Positions 25,864-36,138 of a stretch of DNA of 64,000 nucleotides are shown piece by piece. Each line of letters begins with the position of its first letter. Within the stretch, counting starts at the first letter, position 1. The notes under the pieces are model-generated. The model searched no databases. It was not told the DNA's origin and was given only the letters and a program-made list of their open reading frames with translations. The translations under genes and the position numbers were made by a program. This stretch comes from CAYSCZ01 sp051155775 (lineage in GTDB: Bacteria > Bacteroidota > Bacteroidia > Cytophagales > Cyclobacteriaceae). The stretch lies in NCBI GenBank assembly GCA_051155775.1, contig DAXETV010000003.1, forward strand, positions 62,001 to 126,000. Direction: 5' to 3'.

Positions 25864-27603
25864 CTAACCCACCTGACTAACCCATTGTTCCACTTCTTCC
25901 ATTGTAGGATTTTTCACATCCTTGAGTTTCATTTTTTTTCGCATACCGCACACATCATTAAAGAGTTTTTTAGGAGCAGCTTTTTTTAGTTGATCTATGG
26001 TGTTGAACCCTAATTGCTGAAGTATCGGAATTAACTCTTCTCTAACCCCCTGTTCCTGATAATCTTCCTTATTAGCATATTTCACTTTTTTTTCGGGCCT
26101 CATTTGAGGGAAGAATAATACATCCTGGATTGAATTGGCATTCGTCATGATCATAGTTAGACGGTCAATACCAATACCTACGCCGGAGGTTGGCGGCATA
26201 CCATATTCCAGTGCCCTTAGAAAATCTTCATCAAGGGCCATTGCTTCTTCATCACCTCTCTTTGCGAGCTCCAACTGTGCTTCAAATCTATGACGCTGAT
26301 CAATAGGATCATTAAGCTCCGAATAGGCATTCATAATTTCTTTACCGTTACAAACAGCTTCAAATCTTTCTACCAGGCCTGCTGTTTTTCTGTGCTTTTT
26401 AGTTAGCGGGGACATTTCTTCAGGATAATCCAGAATAAACGTAGGTTGGATGAGGTGAGACTCACATTTTTCACCAAAAATTTCATCGATTATTTTTCCG
26501 CTGCCCATGGAGTCATCAACTTCAATGCCAATACCTGAAGCAGTTGTTCTGAGTTGATCTTCATTCATTTGGGATATGTCCACATCAGTATATTCTTTAA
26601 TTAATTCAAACATGGTATATCGCTTCCAGGGTGTCTTAAAGTCTATGAGATGCTCACCTACCTGAACTTTTGTAGAACCATGCAAATCAATTGCCACTTT
26701 TTCAATCATTTCTTCCATTAGGTTCATCATCCAGAAATAATCTTTATAGGCTACATAAAGCTCAACTTGTGTAAACTCCGGATTATGAAACCTGCTCATA
26801 CCCTCATTACGGAAGTCCTTGGCGAATTCATAAACACCATCAAAACCACCTACTATTAACCTTTTTAGGTATAATTCATTGGCAATTCTTAGATATAAAG
26901 GGATGTCCAGATAATTGTGGTGCGTTTTAAACGGCTTAGCTGCTGCACCCCCATGTATTGGCTGCAATATGGGTGTTTCAACTTCCAGATAGCCTTGATC
27001 ATTGAGGAAGTCTCTGATAGAGGTTATTAATTTCGTCCTTTTTATGAAGGTTTGTTTCACTTCAGGATTGACAATGAGGTCAACATATCGTTGGCGATAG
27101 CGTTGCTCGGAATCAGAGAATGCGTCATAGGTTTTCTTATCACCCTTTTCATCTACAACCTCTTTTACTATCGGTAGTGGTTTTAAAGATTTTGACAATA
27201 TTTTAAATGCCTTAACGTGGACAGAAATCTCACCGGTTTTGGTGGTGAATACAAAGCCCCGAACTCCGATTATGTCACCAATGTCAAGCATTTTTTTGAA
27301 AACATCATTGTACAGGCTTTTATCCTCAGCAGGGCATAAATCATCCCTCCTGAAATAAAGCTGTATGCGTCCGCTGCTATCCTGAATCACAGCAAATGAG
27401 GCTGAGCCCATAATCCTTCGGGTCATAATTCTGCCTGCAATGGATATCTCCTGGTAATCATCAGGGTTTTCTTCATAGTTTTCCAATATCTGTTTACTAT
27501 TGGTATTGATGGTAAACGCTTCAGCCGGATATGGATCTATTCCCCTGTTGATAAGGGCTTCTCGGACTTTTCTCCTTTGAATTTCTTGTTCGCTTAATTG
27601 CAT
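25864..27603 (-). CDS. lysS: Lysyl-tRNA synthetase, class II
   Basis: A 579-residue class II aminoacyl-tRNA synthetase. The N-terminal OB-fold anticodon-binding domain (EISIAGRIMTRRIMGSASFA) is followed by motif 2 (FRNEGMSRFHNPEFTQVELY) and motif 3 (GVGIGIDRLTMIMTN). The C-terminus extends about 65 residues beyond E. coli LysS (EELIPILQQLGFNTIDQLKK ... EQWVSQVG), which I associate with Bacteroidota LysS. It lies 9 bases after the proline dehydrogenase gene on the same strand. Confidence 0.97.
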   Translation of the reverse strand: MQLSEQEIQRRKVREALINRGIDPYPAEAFTINTNSKQILENYEENPDDYQEISIAGRIMTRRIMGSASFAVIQDSSGRIQLYFRRDDLCPAEDKSLYNDVFKKMLDIGDIIGVRGFVFTTKTGEISVHVKAFKILSKSLKPLPIVKEVVDEKGDKKTYDAFSDSEQRYRQRYVDLIVNPEVKQTFIKRTKLITSIRDFLNDQGYLEVETPILQPIHGGAAAKPFKTHHNYLDIPLYLRIANELYLKRLIVGGFDGVYEFAKDFRNEGMSRFHNPEFTQVELYVAYKDYFWMMNLMEEMIEKVAIDLHGSTKVQVGEHLIDFKTPWKRYTMFELIKEYTDVDISQMNEDQLRTTASGIGIEVDDSMGSGKIIDEIFGEKCESHLIQPTFILDYPEEMSPLTKKHRKTAGLVERFEAVCNGKEIMNAYSELNDPIDQRHRFEAQLELAKRGDEEAMALDEDFLRALEYGMPPTSGVGIGIDRLTMIMTNANSIQDVLFFPQMRPEKKVKYANKEDYQEQGVREELIPILQQLGFNTIDQLKKAAPKKLFNDVCGMRKKMKLKDVKNPTMEEVEQWVSQVG

Positions 27604-27612
27604 GGATTATGA

Positions 27613-28794
27613 TTAAGATTTTCTACGCTTTATTTCTTTATTGATGAGCTCCAGTTCCCTACTGCTTTGCCCGGCCACAGAAGTGTTCTCTTCTGCCCTT
27701 CTGAATAAATAAGGCATAACCTTTCTGATGGGCCCATAGGGCAGGTATTTTGCCACGTTATAACCTTCTTTTCCCAGGATATAGGAGATGTTATCACTCA
27801 TTCCGTAAAGTTGTGAAAAATAAACAGAGGGATCATCCTTTTTTAAACCCTTATCTTCCATCCAGTGCATCAGCATTTCACAACTGGTCTCATTGTGTGT
27901 TCCTGCAATCATTTTGACAATATCTGAATGGTCCAGGCAAAATTTCATGGCATCGTTGTAGCTTTTATCACTGGCCTCTTTTGTGTCGTGAATAGGATTT
28001 GGATAACCTCTTTCTTTAGCCCTGTCTCTTTCTTTTTGCATGTACGCACCTCTTACCAGCTTTGCGCCAAGGATGTATCCGCCTTGTTCAGCTTCATGAC
28101 AAGCATCTCTCAGATTGTCAAGCATATCTTTTCTGTATAACTGATAAGTATTATAAACCACTGCCCGATTATGATTGTATCGTTTGATCAATTCATAGGT
28201 GATATTATCTATTGTTCCCTGTATCCAGGATTCTTCGCTATCAATTAACAGGCTAAGGTTGGCTTCATTAGATCTTTTACACAGTCTTTCAACCCTTTTT
28301 TTCCCCCTTTCAAATTGCTCCTTTTCATCCCGGGTCAAGGTCTTCCCTGATTGAACCTTTTCCATTAACTCAAGTGAAATCAGGCCGGTAAGTTTGACAA
28401 CACAAAATGGCATATTTTCACTCTTTCCAGCCATCTCAACAATCCTGAGGCACTCATCCAATGTGGCTTCAAAGCCTGCTTCCGATTTCTCACCTTCAAC
28501 TGAATAATCAAGTATGGTTTTAATGCGCCCGCGTTCCAAATAGCTGATAGTCTGTGAACAATCATTAATAGATTCACCTCCACAGAATTGCCAGAAGATG
28601 GTATTTTTGATTATCCCATCAATGGGTAACCTTAAATTTATGGCAAATAATGTAGCCGCAGCGCCTAATTTCACCCATGTGGGATTATTAATAATTTGAA
28701 AGAGCGATCTTAATTTTTTTAGCTCCGTGTCACTTCTATGGGAAAATGCAGTTCCAGTATCTTCAAATATTCCCTTAAGCTTTGGATTACTCAT
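27613..28794 (-). CDS. Proline dehydrogenase
   Basis: A 393-residue monofunctional FAD-dependent proline dehydrogenase (PutA N-terminal function), oxidising proline to pyrroline-5-carboxylate. Family signatures: GAKLVRGAYMQKERDRAKER with nearby YPNPIHDTKEASDKSYNDAM, and the C-terminal FRRAEENTSVAG that binds substrate carboxylate. No membrane segment; association is expected to be peripheral. No P5C dehydrogenase gene is adjacent. It is transcribed with lysS and divergently from aroB across 74 bases. Confidence 0.93.
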   Translation of the reverse strand: MSNPKLKGIFEDTGTAFSHRSDTELKKLRSLFQIINNPTWVKLGAAATLFAINLRLPIDGIIKNTIFWQFCGGESINDCSQTISYLERGRIKTILDYSVEGEKSEAGFEATLDECLRIVEMAGKSENMPFCVVKLTGLISLELMEKVQSGKTLTRDEKEQFERGKKRVERLCKRSNEANLSLLIDSEESWIQGTIDNITYELIKRYNHNRAVVYNTYQLYRKDMLDNLRDACHEAEQGGYILGAKLVRGAYMQKERDRAKERGYPNPIHDTKEASDKSYNDAMKFCLDHSDIVKMIAGTHNETSCEMLMHWMEDKGLKKDDPSVYFSQLYGMSDNISYILGKEGYNVAKYLPYGPIRKVMPYLFRRAEENTSVAGQSSRELELINKEIKRRKS

Positions 28795-28868
28795 TAAATC
28801 TATCGTTGATTAATGTTGTTTACTTAAAATTGTAAAGATAATCATACCAATAATTTGATAAATTTTGT

Positions 28869-29915
28869 TTGATGGCTGAAAGTGTTATTTATGAAAATTT
28901 AGAGGCTTCTCTAAAAGAAATTCAATTATCATATTCACAGCTTGGAATATTGGTGGATGAAAATACTAAAAAATATTGTCTACCCAGGATATCAAAATAT
29001 CTGGATAACTATACTGAGATACAGATCAAGAGTGGTGAGGAAAATAAAAATATACGCACCTGCATGGAGATTTGGGAGGTGCTGACTGCTTATAGATTTG
29101 ATAGAAAATCATTACTTATCAATCTTGGTGGAGGGGTAATTGGAGATATGGGTGGATTTTGTGCTTCCACTTTTAAAAGGGGTATTGATTTTATTAATAT
29201 ACCAACAACACTACTTTCACAAGTTGATGCCAGCGTTGGAGGTAAACTGGGCATAGATTTCAAAGGATATAAAAACCATATTGGATTATTCAGAGACCCA
29301 AACTATGTGTTAATTGACCCGGGGTTTTTAAAAACTTTAGGTGAAAGAGAGCTTAAGTCAGGTTTTGCCGAGTTAATCAAGCATGCTTTAATCCATGATG
29401 TGGATCAATGGCAAAAGCTGCTTGAGGCAACTAATTGGAGGGTATTAGATTTCAGCGCACTTATTCCGGCCTCTGTGGCTATAAAAGAAAAAATTGTGGG
29501 GCAAGATCCAGAGGAGACGGGATTAAGAAAAATTTTAAACTTTGGACACACAGTTGGCCACGCCATAGAGACATTTTTTCTGGAAGGCAATGAAAAAAGA
29601 TTGTTACATGGAGAGGCAATAGCATTGGGAATGATCTGTGAAGCTTATCTATCAAAACAATTATGTGGTCTTACTGAACAGAGTTTACAAACCATTACCA
29701 ATTACCTACTTGTTATTTTTGATCATAAAACAATTGATCCCTCTCATTTTGGTTATTTGATCGATTTGATGAAGCAGGACAAGAAGAACCAATCAAATCA
29801 AATTCTCATGAGCCTACTCATCGAACCAGGAAGATGCGATTATAATATTGAGGTTCAGCCAACGGAAATTGAGCAATCATTAATTTATTTGAATCAGCTG
29901 GACACTAATGTTTAG
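28869..29915 (+). CDS. aroB: 3-dehydroquinate synthase
   Basis: A 348-residue NAD- and zinc-dependent enzyme, second step of the shikimate pathway. NAD-binding LINLGGGVIGDMGGFCAST, the active-site run INIPTTLLSQVDASVGGKLG and zinc ligands in FAELIKHALIHD, LNFGHTVGHAIE and LLHGEAIALGM are all present. It is followed in the same direction by aroA after a gap that holds a small opposite-strand gene. Confidence 0.96.
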   Translation: MMAESVIYENLEASLKEIQLSYSQLGILVDENTKKYCLPRISKYLDNYTEIQIKSGEENKNIRTCMEIWEVLTAYRFDRKSLLINLGGGVIGDMGGFCASTFKRGIDFINIPTTLLSQVDASVGGKLGIDFKGYKNHIGLFRDPNYVLIDPGFLKTLGERELKSGFAELIKHALIHDVDQWQKLLEATNWRVLDFSALIPASVAIKEKIVGQDPEETGLRKILNFGHTVGHAIETFFLEGNEKRLLHGEAIALGMICEAYLSKQLCGLTEQSLQTITNYLLVIFDHKTIDPSHFGYLIDLMKQDKKNQSNQILMSLLIEPGRCDYNIEVQPTEIEQSLIYLNQLDTNV

Positions 29916-30064
29916 ACAAACATATGGTCTTTGCCAGGGTAACTTTTTTTTGCGTTTTCAGACTTTTTGCTCTTGAAAATATTGTTTAGAAATGTGAGTA
30001 TAATCGTGGTAAAACCAGTTATTAGACCTAAAATTATAAATAGTAATGACCTTTTAATTACCAT
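29912..30064 (-). CDS. Small membrane protein, 50 residues
   Basis: An ORF from ATG (complement of 30062-30064) to TAA (complement of 29912-29914). The product starts MVIKRSLLFIILGLITGFTT, continues IILTFLNNIFKSKKSENAKK and ends SYPGKDHMFV. It has one clear membrane helix (about residues 6-27) flanked by a basic N-terminus and a lysine-rich cytoplasm-like tail. It overlaps the aroB stop by 4 bases, fills most of the aroB-aroA gap on the opposite strand, and matches no family I know. Coding status is inferred from composition only. Confidence 0.5.
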   Translation of the reverse strand: MVIKRSLLFIILGLITGFTTIILTFLNNIFKSKKSENAKKSYPGKDHMFV

Positions 30065-30138
30065 GGCACCTTGAATATGGTTTAAAATTATAAAGTACTT
30101 AATAAACGAAAGAAACAGCTTTAATGATTTGAAAGAAC

Positions 30139-31365
30139 ATGAAAATAATTTCCCTTAGTGCACCGGTAAATGTTAAAAATCAGGCCATAAGTTTGAATGC
30201 ATCCAAAAGTGAAAGTAACAGGGTGCTGATAATCAATGCATTAGGAGAAGAAAATGCCAGGATAAAAAATTTATCACAAGCCAGGGATACCCAAACATTG
30301 ATCCGGCTATTGAATTCTACTAAGCCTGAACTTGATGTACTGGATGCTGGTACTACCATGAGATTTCTAACGGCCTATCTGTCACTCAAAGGAGATGGAC
30401 ACGTGCTCACGGGTACTGAAAGGATGAAACAAAGGCCTATCCGATTACTGGTTGAAGCTTTGACTGCCATTGGTGCAAGAATAGAATACCTTGAAAAGGA
30501 AGGCTTTCCCCCCCTACGGATATATGCGATAAAAGACCAAAAGATTGATACTATCTCCATACCAGGAAATGTCAGCAGTCAGTATATCTCAGCACTTTTG
30601 ATGATAGCGCCATGTCTTGAGATGGGTTTAACCATAAAGTTGACAGAGGAGATATTCAGCCTGCCATATATCAAAATGACGTTGTCACTGATGAAGCACT
30701 TTGGTGTGAATCATAGTTGGCTTGATGAGCGAACAATTAATGTTCAACCTCAGAAGTATAAATCAGCGGAATATACAGTAGAAGCTGACTGGTCCGGCGC
30801 AAGCTACTGGTATAGCATAGTTGCGCTTTCTAATGATGTGGAAATAACGTTAAAGGGATTGAGTGAAAAGTCTTACCAGGGGGATCAGGCTATCTATAAG
30901 ATTATGAATTCTTTGGGTGTATCCACTGAATTTAAAAACGGGGGCGTGCTATTGAAAAAAAATGGTACCATCGTGGATCATTTGGTGCTTGATTTCAGAG
31001 AATGTCCTGATTTAGCACAAACAGTGGTTTCAGTGGCTGCAGCTAAAAAAGTAAAACTTAGTATGACCGGTCTTGAAAGTCTTAAGATCAAAGAAACCGA
31101 TCGAATAGCGGCCTTAAAAAATGAGTTGTATAAATTGGGGGCTGATTTAATCGAGAAAGATAGCCATCACTGGGAGTTGGTTCCCCCAAAATTCTTAAAT
31201 CTGCATGGTTTATCTTTTCAAACGTATGAAGATCATCGCATGGCAATGGCCTTATCGCCTCTATCCTTACTAACCCCAATAAAAATCGAAGATCCTGACG
31301 TCGTTAAAAAATCCTACCCTAACTTCTGGGAGCATCTATCCCAAATAGGTGTGGCAGTTTTATAA
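30139..31365 (+). CDS. aroA: EPSP synthase
   Basis: A 408-residue 5-enolpyruvylshikimate-3-phosphate synthase, sixth step of the shikimate pathway. Motifs: SLNASKSESNRVLIINAL (phosphate/S3P binding), DVLDAGTTMRFLTAYLSL, EADWSGASYWYS with the catalytic Asp region, and LKIKETDRIAALKNELYKLG. It is slightly shorter than E. coli AroA (427). The AGTTMR segment shows Thr-Thr where many enzymes have Gly-Thr or Gly-Asn. Native variation is likely; no resistance claim is made. Confidence 0.95.
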   Translation: MKIISLSAPVNVKNQAISLNASKSESNRVLIINALGEENARIKNLSQARDTQTLIRLLNSTKPELDVLDAGTTMRFLTAYLSLKGDGHVLTGTERMKQRPIRLLVEALTAIGARIEYLEKEGFPPLRIYAIKDQKIDTISIPGNVSSQYISALLMIAPCLEMGLTIKLTEEIFSLPYIKMTLSLMKHFGVNHSWLDERTINVQPQKYKSAEYTVEADWSGASYWYSIVALSNDVEITLKGLSEKSYQGDQAIYKIMNSLGVSTEFKNGGVLLKKNGTIVDHLVLDFRECPDLAQTVVSVAAAKKVKLSMTGLESLKIKETDRIAALKNELYKLGADLIEKDSHHWELVPPKFLNLHGLSFQTYEDHRMAMALSPLSLLTPIKIEDPDVVKKSYPNFWEHLSQIGVAVL

Positions 31366-31445
31366 TGTGGAAATGCAAATCGTTAATTTTTGCGTTTTTG
31401 ATTTTTAGACTTATCTGGAATATTAATATTCAAAAAGTGTTTGGA

Positions 31446-32753
31446 TTAGTAAATCACTAAACAATCCATTAACCATGCTTTTAAAGCATTCAGGGTATTA
31501 TCCAGGTCTTCAAACTTTTTAGGTTTATCGATGGCTTGCCTGAGTTGGTGAGGAATATCTACCTTTTGACCAATGGTTGGCTCTACGGATTCCAGAAATT
31601 TTGCGGGGTGAGCAGTTTCCAGGAATATACCGGTGCTATTAGTCGTCATGCCGGCACTTTGCAAGCCAAGATAACCAACCGCTCCATGGGGATCCTGGAG
31701 ATAATTATACTGTTCGTGAATTTCTTTCAGGCACGACCGTGTTTGGTCATCAGAAAATGCTGATCCCATCAGGTCTTTATGGATTGAATGTTTATCATGC
31801 CTGTATAGGTCCTTTATCCTTAAAAAATTGCTTGGATTGCCAACATCCATTGCATTAGAGATAGTAGTTACCGACTTTTTACCAGTGAATTCACCGGTGT
31901 GAAGGAATTTCGGGAAGGTGTCATTGATGTTGGTCGCTGAGATAAACTTTAGTACCGGTAAGCCTGAATGTTTAGCAATCAAACCGGCAGTCAGGTTGCC
32001 AAGGTTACCACTGGGTACAGAGATAAAAGGTTTCGGATTGATAGTTCCCAGTTGAGCTATGGCCCAATAGTAATAAACTGATTGTGGTATTAGCCGTGCA
32101 ATATTTATGGAATTGGCAGAGGTTAGGTTGATTTTTTGACAGAGGCCAAGGTCAAGGAAGGCTGCCTTCACCAATTTTTGGCAGTCGTCAAATGTGCCAT
32201 CTATTCTTAAGGCATGGATATTTTTACCCAGTGTGGTAAACTGTGATTCCTGAATATTGCTGACCTTACCCTTCGGATAAAGGATAACTACCTCAGTATT
32301 TTCAACCGCATAAAACCCATTAGCCACTGCTCCTCCTGTATCCCCGGAGGTAGCCACCAAAACCACCGACCTTGTATTATTCCCTTTGGCGAAATGACCA
32401 ATGCACCGGGCCAGGAAACCGGCGCCCACATCTTTAAAAGCCATGGTAGGACCATGGAATAGCTCCAGACTGTATATATTATCATGTACTTGGATAAGTG
32501 GGATTTCAAATGAAAAAGTTTGAACAACAATCTCTTTAAGCGATTCATCATCAATGTCCTGATGGCAGTATGGTTTGAGGACTTTGAACGCCAGGTTCTG
32601 CAAGGATATACTACTGATCTGTTCCCAAAACCCAGAATCAAATACTGGTACTTCCTGAGGCATGTAAAGGCCATTGTCCTGAGGTAGTCCTTTTAATACT
32701 GCCTCGCGAAAGCTTACGAAGTGATCAGGGCTGTTAGTACTGTAAAACTTCAT
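31446..32753 (-). CDS. thrC: Threonine synthase
   Basis: A 435-residue PLP enzyme converting O-phosphohomoserine to threonine. The PLP lysine is in LFHGPTMAFKDVGAGFLARC, and the phosphate-binding SVPSGNLGNLTAGLIAKHSG and VATSGDTGGAVANGF are typical. It is the last gene of the ilvE-to-thrC operon. Its start overlaps the thrB end by 20 bases. Confidence 0.96.
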   Translation of the reverse strand: MKFYSTNSPDHFVSFREAVLKGLPQDNGLYMPQEVPVFDSGFWEQISSISLQNLAFKVLKPYCHQDIDDESLKEIVVQTFSFEIPLIQVHDNIYSLELFHGPTMAFKDVGAGFLARCIGHFAKGNNTRSVVLVATSGDTGGAVANGFYAVENTEVVILYPKGKVSNIQESQFTTLGKNIHALRIDGTFDDCQKLVKAAFLDLGLCQKINLTSANSINIARLIPQSVYYYWAIAQLGTINPKPFISVPSGNLGNLTAGLIAKHSGLPVLKFISATNINDTFPKFLHTGEFTGKKSVTTISNAMDVGNPSNFLRIKDLYRHDKHSIHKDLMGSAFSDDQTRSCLKEIHEQYNYLQDPHGAVGYLGLQSAGMTTNSTGIFLETAHPAKFLESVEPTIGQKVDIPHQLRQAIDKPKKFEDLDNTLNALKAWLMDCLVIY

Positions 32754-33687
32754 ATTGGCTTATGATTTCTGTACCCCGGGGATTGATCGGGGAGGTCAAT
32801 GACTTGCAATCAATCAAATGATCTTTATAAAGCTTTTTGATTTTTGATTCTATAACCTCAGCCTCTTCTACAGACTGACAAAAAGAGAACATACTAGGGC
32901 CTGAACCGGAGATGTTATACCCCAGTGCACCATTATCCAGGGCAACCTTTTTGGCTTCATCATACAATGGAATCAGGATTGACCGGTAAGGTTCTGCCAC
33001 ATAATCATTGATGGATTTTTTGATCAGATCATAGTCATTGTTGATAAGGCCCGCAGTTAATGCCGCAACATTTCCCCATTGCTTGATGGCTGTTTTAAGT
33101 TCAAGATTCTGTCGAAGGATACGTTTTGCTGAAGATGTTTTTACCTCAATCAATGGATAGATGATTAAAACCTTGAGTTCTTCGGGGTATTTAATGGAGA
33201 TAATATCCAGGGGATCATAGCTGCGTATGATGGTAAACCCACCCAAAAGCGCCGGCGCTACATTATCTGCATGCGCATGCTCGGAAGCTACCCGCTCTCC
33301 TTCCATGGCATAAGGAATAAGTTTTTCTTTATTTAATGGCTCTTCCAGTAAGGCATTTACAGCGAATACAGCTCCTGCTGCGCTGGATGCACTGGATCCC
33401 AGGCCACTACCCGGGTGCATCTTTTTTTGTATGGTTACATCATATCCACGGGATAAGTTAAGGTCATCCAATAAGGCTTTGATGGCTACGGTAGCCACAT
33501 TTTTTTCAGGTTCATAAGGTAGGCCTTCACATCCTAAAATATCCTTGATCTTTAACTCAGCGTTATTATTCTTTTCGATGGTAATTAAGTCGCCCACTTT
33601 CTCCAGTGCAAAGCCCATGATGTCATACCCACAGCCTACGTTTGCTACTGTAGAGGGGGCGAAAACTGTTATTTTATTCATTGGCAT
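32734..33687 (-). CDS. thrB: Homoserine kinase
   Basis: A 317-residue GHMP kinase phosphorylating homoserine. Motif 1 is FAPSTVANVGCGYDIMGFAL, the ATP loop is HPGSGLGSSASSAAGAVFAV, and motif 3 is LGYNISGSGPSMFSFC. Two starts are possible (MPMNK or MNK); the first overlaps thrA by 14 bases. Confidence 0.95.
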   Translation of the reverse strand: MPMNKITVFAPSTVANVGCGYDIMGFALEKVGDLITIEKNNNAELKIKDILGCEGLPYEPEKNVATVAIKALLDDLNLSRGYDVTIQKKMHPGSGLGSSASSAAGAVFAVNALLEEPLNKEKLIPYAMEGERVASEHAHADNVAPALLGGFTIIRSYDPLDIISIKYPEELKVLIIYPLIEVKTSSAKRILRQNLELKTAIKQWGNVAALTAGLINNDYDLIKKSINDYVAEPYRSILIPLYDEAKKVALDNGALGYNISGSGPSMFSFCQSVEEAEVIESKIKKLYKDHLIDCKSLTSPINPRGTEIISQYEVLQY

Positions 33688-36118
33688 TGGCGATTCTCAT
33701 CACATCAGCAAATATACCGGAAGCGGTAACTTCCTTACCTGCACCGGCACCTTTTATCACTAGTGGTTGGTCCACATACCGGTCTGTTTTTAATAGCACG
33801 ATGTTGTCTTTTCCTTCAAGGTGGTAAAATGGGTGATCAGAAGATACACCCACCAACTTACATTGGGATTTGCCATTTTTGTAAGAAGCTACAAATTTCA
33901 GTTTTAGTGATCGCTCATAAGCCGCCTGAAATATTTTCTTAAAGTGGTCTTCATTGTCCAGCAACTTATTAAAGAAAACCTCGGTGTCATTAGCTTCCAT
34001 ACATTCCTTAGGGATAAAGTCTTCATGTTCAATCTCACCAAACTCTAAAGAATATCCACTTTCACGCACTAAAAGCAATATTTTTCTTCTCACATCCGCT
34101 CCACTAAGGTCTTCCCTGGGATCCGGTTCGGTATAACCTTCCGTTTTTGCTTTTCTTACAATCTCACTGAACGAAATGGTACCATTATAATGATTAAAGA
34201 TAAAGTTGATACTACCAGATAGCACGGCTTCTATTTCGTTCACTTTGTCCCCGCTTTTTATAAGGTCATTAAGTGTGTTGATGATTGGTAATCCTGCACC
34301 AACATTGGATTCATAGTAGAAATGTGCTTTATACTTTTTAGTGTGGTGCTTAAGCTGCTTGTAATGATCATAGCTTTCAGTGCAGGCCAGTTTGTTTGGT
34401 GTAACAATAGAAATACTGCCTTTAAGTATCTCAAGATAGAGGTCTGAAATTTGTTTCGAAGCAGTGTTATCAATGAAAATGCTATTACGAAGGTTGGCAT
34501 CTTTCATAGCAATAAGAAACTTCGCGGGTGTAAAACATTGCCCGGAAGCAAGTAATGTTTTCCATTGGTCAAGGTCTATACCATTCTGATCAAAATACAT
34601 CTTCTTACTATTGGCTATACCGACCACTCTTAGATGAATGTTATAATTGTTCAGGAGGAAATCATTTTGTTGGTTAATTTGTCCAAGCAGGGCAGATCCA
34701 ACGTTACCCACTCCGATGACATAAATGTTCATACGTTTCACCTCTGATAAAAAGAAACTTTCATGTAAGCTATTTAGTGATTTTCTAAGATTTTTTTCTT
34801 CGATAACCACTGAAATATTCCTTTCTGTTGAACCTTGTGATATCGCTTTGATGTTTACCCCGTTTTTTGCCAGTATATTGAATAATTGGCCGCTTACACC
34901 AATTTGGTTCCTCATTTTAGATCCCACCAGGGCAATAATCGACAAGCCCCTCTCAACTTCCACGCGATTAATTTGGTGTCTTTGCAATTCATAGGCAAAG
35001 ATTTTCTCAATGGATTGCGTGGCTTTTTCAACATCAGATTCTGCAATACCTACACAGATGGAATGTTCGGAAGATGCCTGGGTGATTAAGATCACGTTGA
35101 TGTTTTCTTTGGATAATGCTTCAAATAGACGATGGGAGAAGTTTGGCACACCAACCATACCACTACCCGATAAGTTGATCAAAGCGATATTACTTATCGA
35201 TGAGAGACCTTTAATGTCTTTACCATTATTTTCATCTTTTGAAATAATTGTCCCCTCATCATTAGGCGCAAAAGTGTTTTTTATCCTGATCGGAATATTT
35301 TTTTCTAAGACCGGCTGAATGGTAGGCGGGTAAATAACCTTTGCTCCAAAATGCGATAATTCCATGGCCTCCTCATAGCTAATCCCTGCTATAGGGTGTG
35401 CCTGGCTCACCATCCTGGGGTCTGCAGTCATCATACCACTAACATCGGTCCATATTTGCAGTTCATCTGCATCAAGAAGTTTGGCCAGGATAGCGGCGGT
35501 ATAATCAGAGCCTCCCCTGCCAAGGGTAACCATGTTCCCTTCAGGAGAGGAGGCAATGTATCCCGGGCAAACTGCCAGTGGAGGTTGATCTTTAAAACGA
35601 GATTTTATTGATGCTTCACTCGAATAGAAATCAACGTTTCCTTTGCCGTAGTTATCATCGGTTTTTATTAGTTCCCGGCTGTCAATGAGCTCACACGTGA
35701 AATCCTGTTTGAAAAATTCAGCGATCAGATAGGATGAGATAATTTCCCCATAACTGGTGACCAGGTCACTGGATTTTGGGGTTAGCTCCTGTATGTAAAA
35801 AATCCCTTTACAGATGTCTTCAATTTGGTTAGAATAAATTTTGACCTGGCTCAGGATTTCGCTCTGCGCTCTAATAGGTATTAAGGCTTTAACCGTATTT
35901 AAATGCAGTTTTTCAATTTCGATTAAAATGCTCTTGTAATCCTCATCACCTGTAGCTGCTTTTTTAGAGGCACTGACCAGCTTATCGGTTACCCCTTTCA
36001 TTGCTGACACAACCACCACTAAGCGATCCTTTTGTAATAGTGGTTTTATGATACGTTGAATTTCCCGTATGCTCTCCACAGAACCAACTGAGGTTCCTCC
36101 AAATTTTAAGACCTTCAT
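33674..36118 (-). CDS. thrA: Bifunctional aspartokinase / homoserine dehydrogenase
   Basis: An 814-residue fusion like E. coli ThrA (820). The N-terminal kinase domain starts MKVLKFGGTSVGSVESIREI and has TLGRGGSDYTAAILA. Two ACT domains occupy about residues 310-460 (LINLSGSGMVGVPNFSHRLF, IIALVGSKMRNQIGVSGQLF). The dehydrogenase domain begins near residue 465 with the NAD-binding IYVIGVGNVGSALLGQ and contains SNVGAGLPIINTLNDLIKSG. It carries out steps 1 and 3 of threonine synthesis. The ACT pair is the likely site of threonine feedback. Confidence 0.97.
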   Translation of the reverse strand: MKVLKFGGTSVGSVESIREIQRIIKPLLQKDRLVVVVSAMKGVTDKLVSASKKAATGDEDYKSILIEIEKLHLNTVKALIPIRAQSEILSQVKIYSNQIEDICKGIFYIQELTPKSSDLVTSYGEIISSYLIAEFFKQDFTCELIDSRELIKTDDNYGKGNVDFYSSEASIKSRFKDQPPLAVCPGYIASSPEGNMVTLGRGGSDYTAAILAKLLDADELQIWTDVSGMMTADPRMVSQAHPIAGISYEEAMELSHFGAKVIYPPTIQPVLEKNIPIRIKNTFAPNDEGTIISKDENNGKDIKGLSSISNIALINLSGSGMVGVPNFSHRLFEALSKENINVILITQASSEHSICVGIAESDVEKATQSIEKIFAYELQRHQINRVEVERGLSIIALVGSKMRNQIGVSGQLFNILAKNGVNIKAISQGSTERNISVVIEEKNLRKSLNSLHESFFLSEVKRMNIYVIGVGNVGSALLGQINQQNDFLLNNYNIHLRVVGIANSKKMYFDQNGIDLDQWKTLLASGQCFTPAKFLIAMKDANLRNSIFIDNTASKQISDLYLEILKGSISIVTPNKLACTESYDHYKQLKHHTKKYKAHFYYESNVGAGLPIINTLNDLIKSGDKVNEIEAVLSGSINFIFNHYNGTISFSEIVRKAKTEGYTEPDPREDLSGADVRRKILLLVRESGYSLEFGEIEHEDFIPKECMEANDTEVFFNKLLDNEDHFKKIFQAAYERSLKLKFVASYKNGKSQCKLVGVSSDHPFYHLEGKDNIVLLKTDRYVDQPLVIKGAGAGKEVTASGIFADVMRIANANE

Positions 36119-36138
36119 TTCTTAGTTTTTAAAAATTA

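Noticed and set aside
31375..31400. Weak hairpin GCAAA/TTTGC with T-rich tail after aroA
   Set aside because: The stem is only 5 bp with AT-rich surroundings; too weak to call a terminator.
33954..35611. Several plus-strand ORFs of 60-102 codons inside thrA
   Set aside because: All are complementary-strand shadows of the intact aspartokinase/homoserine dehydrogenase frame.
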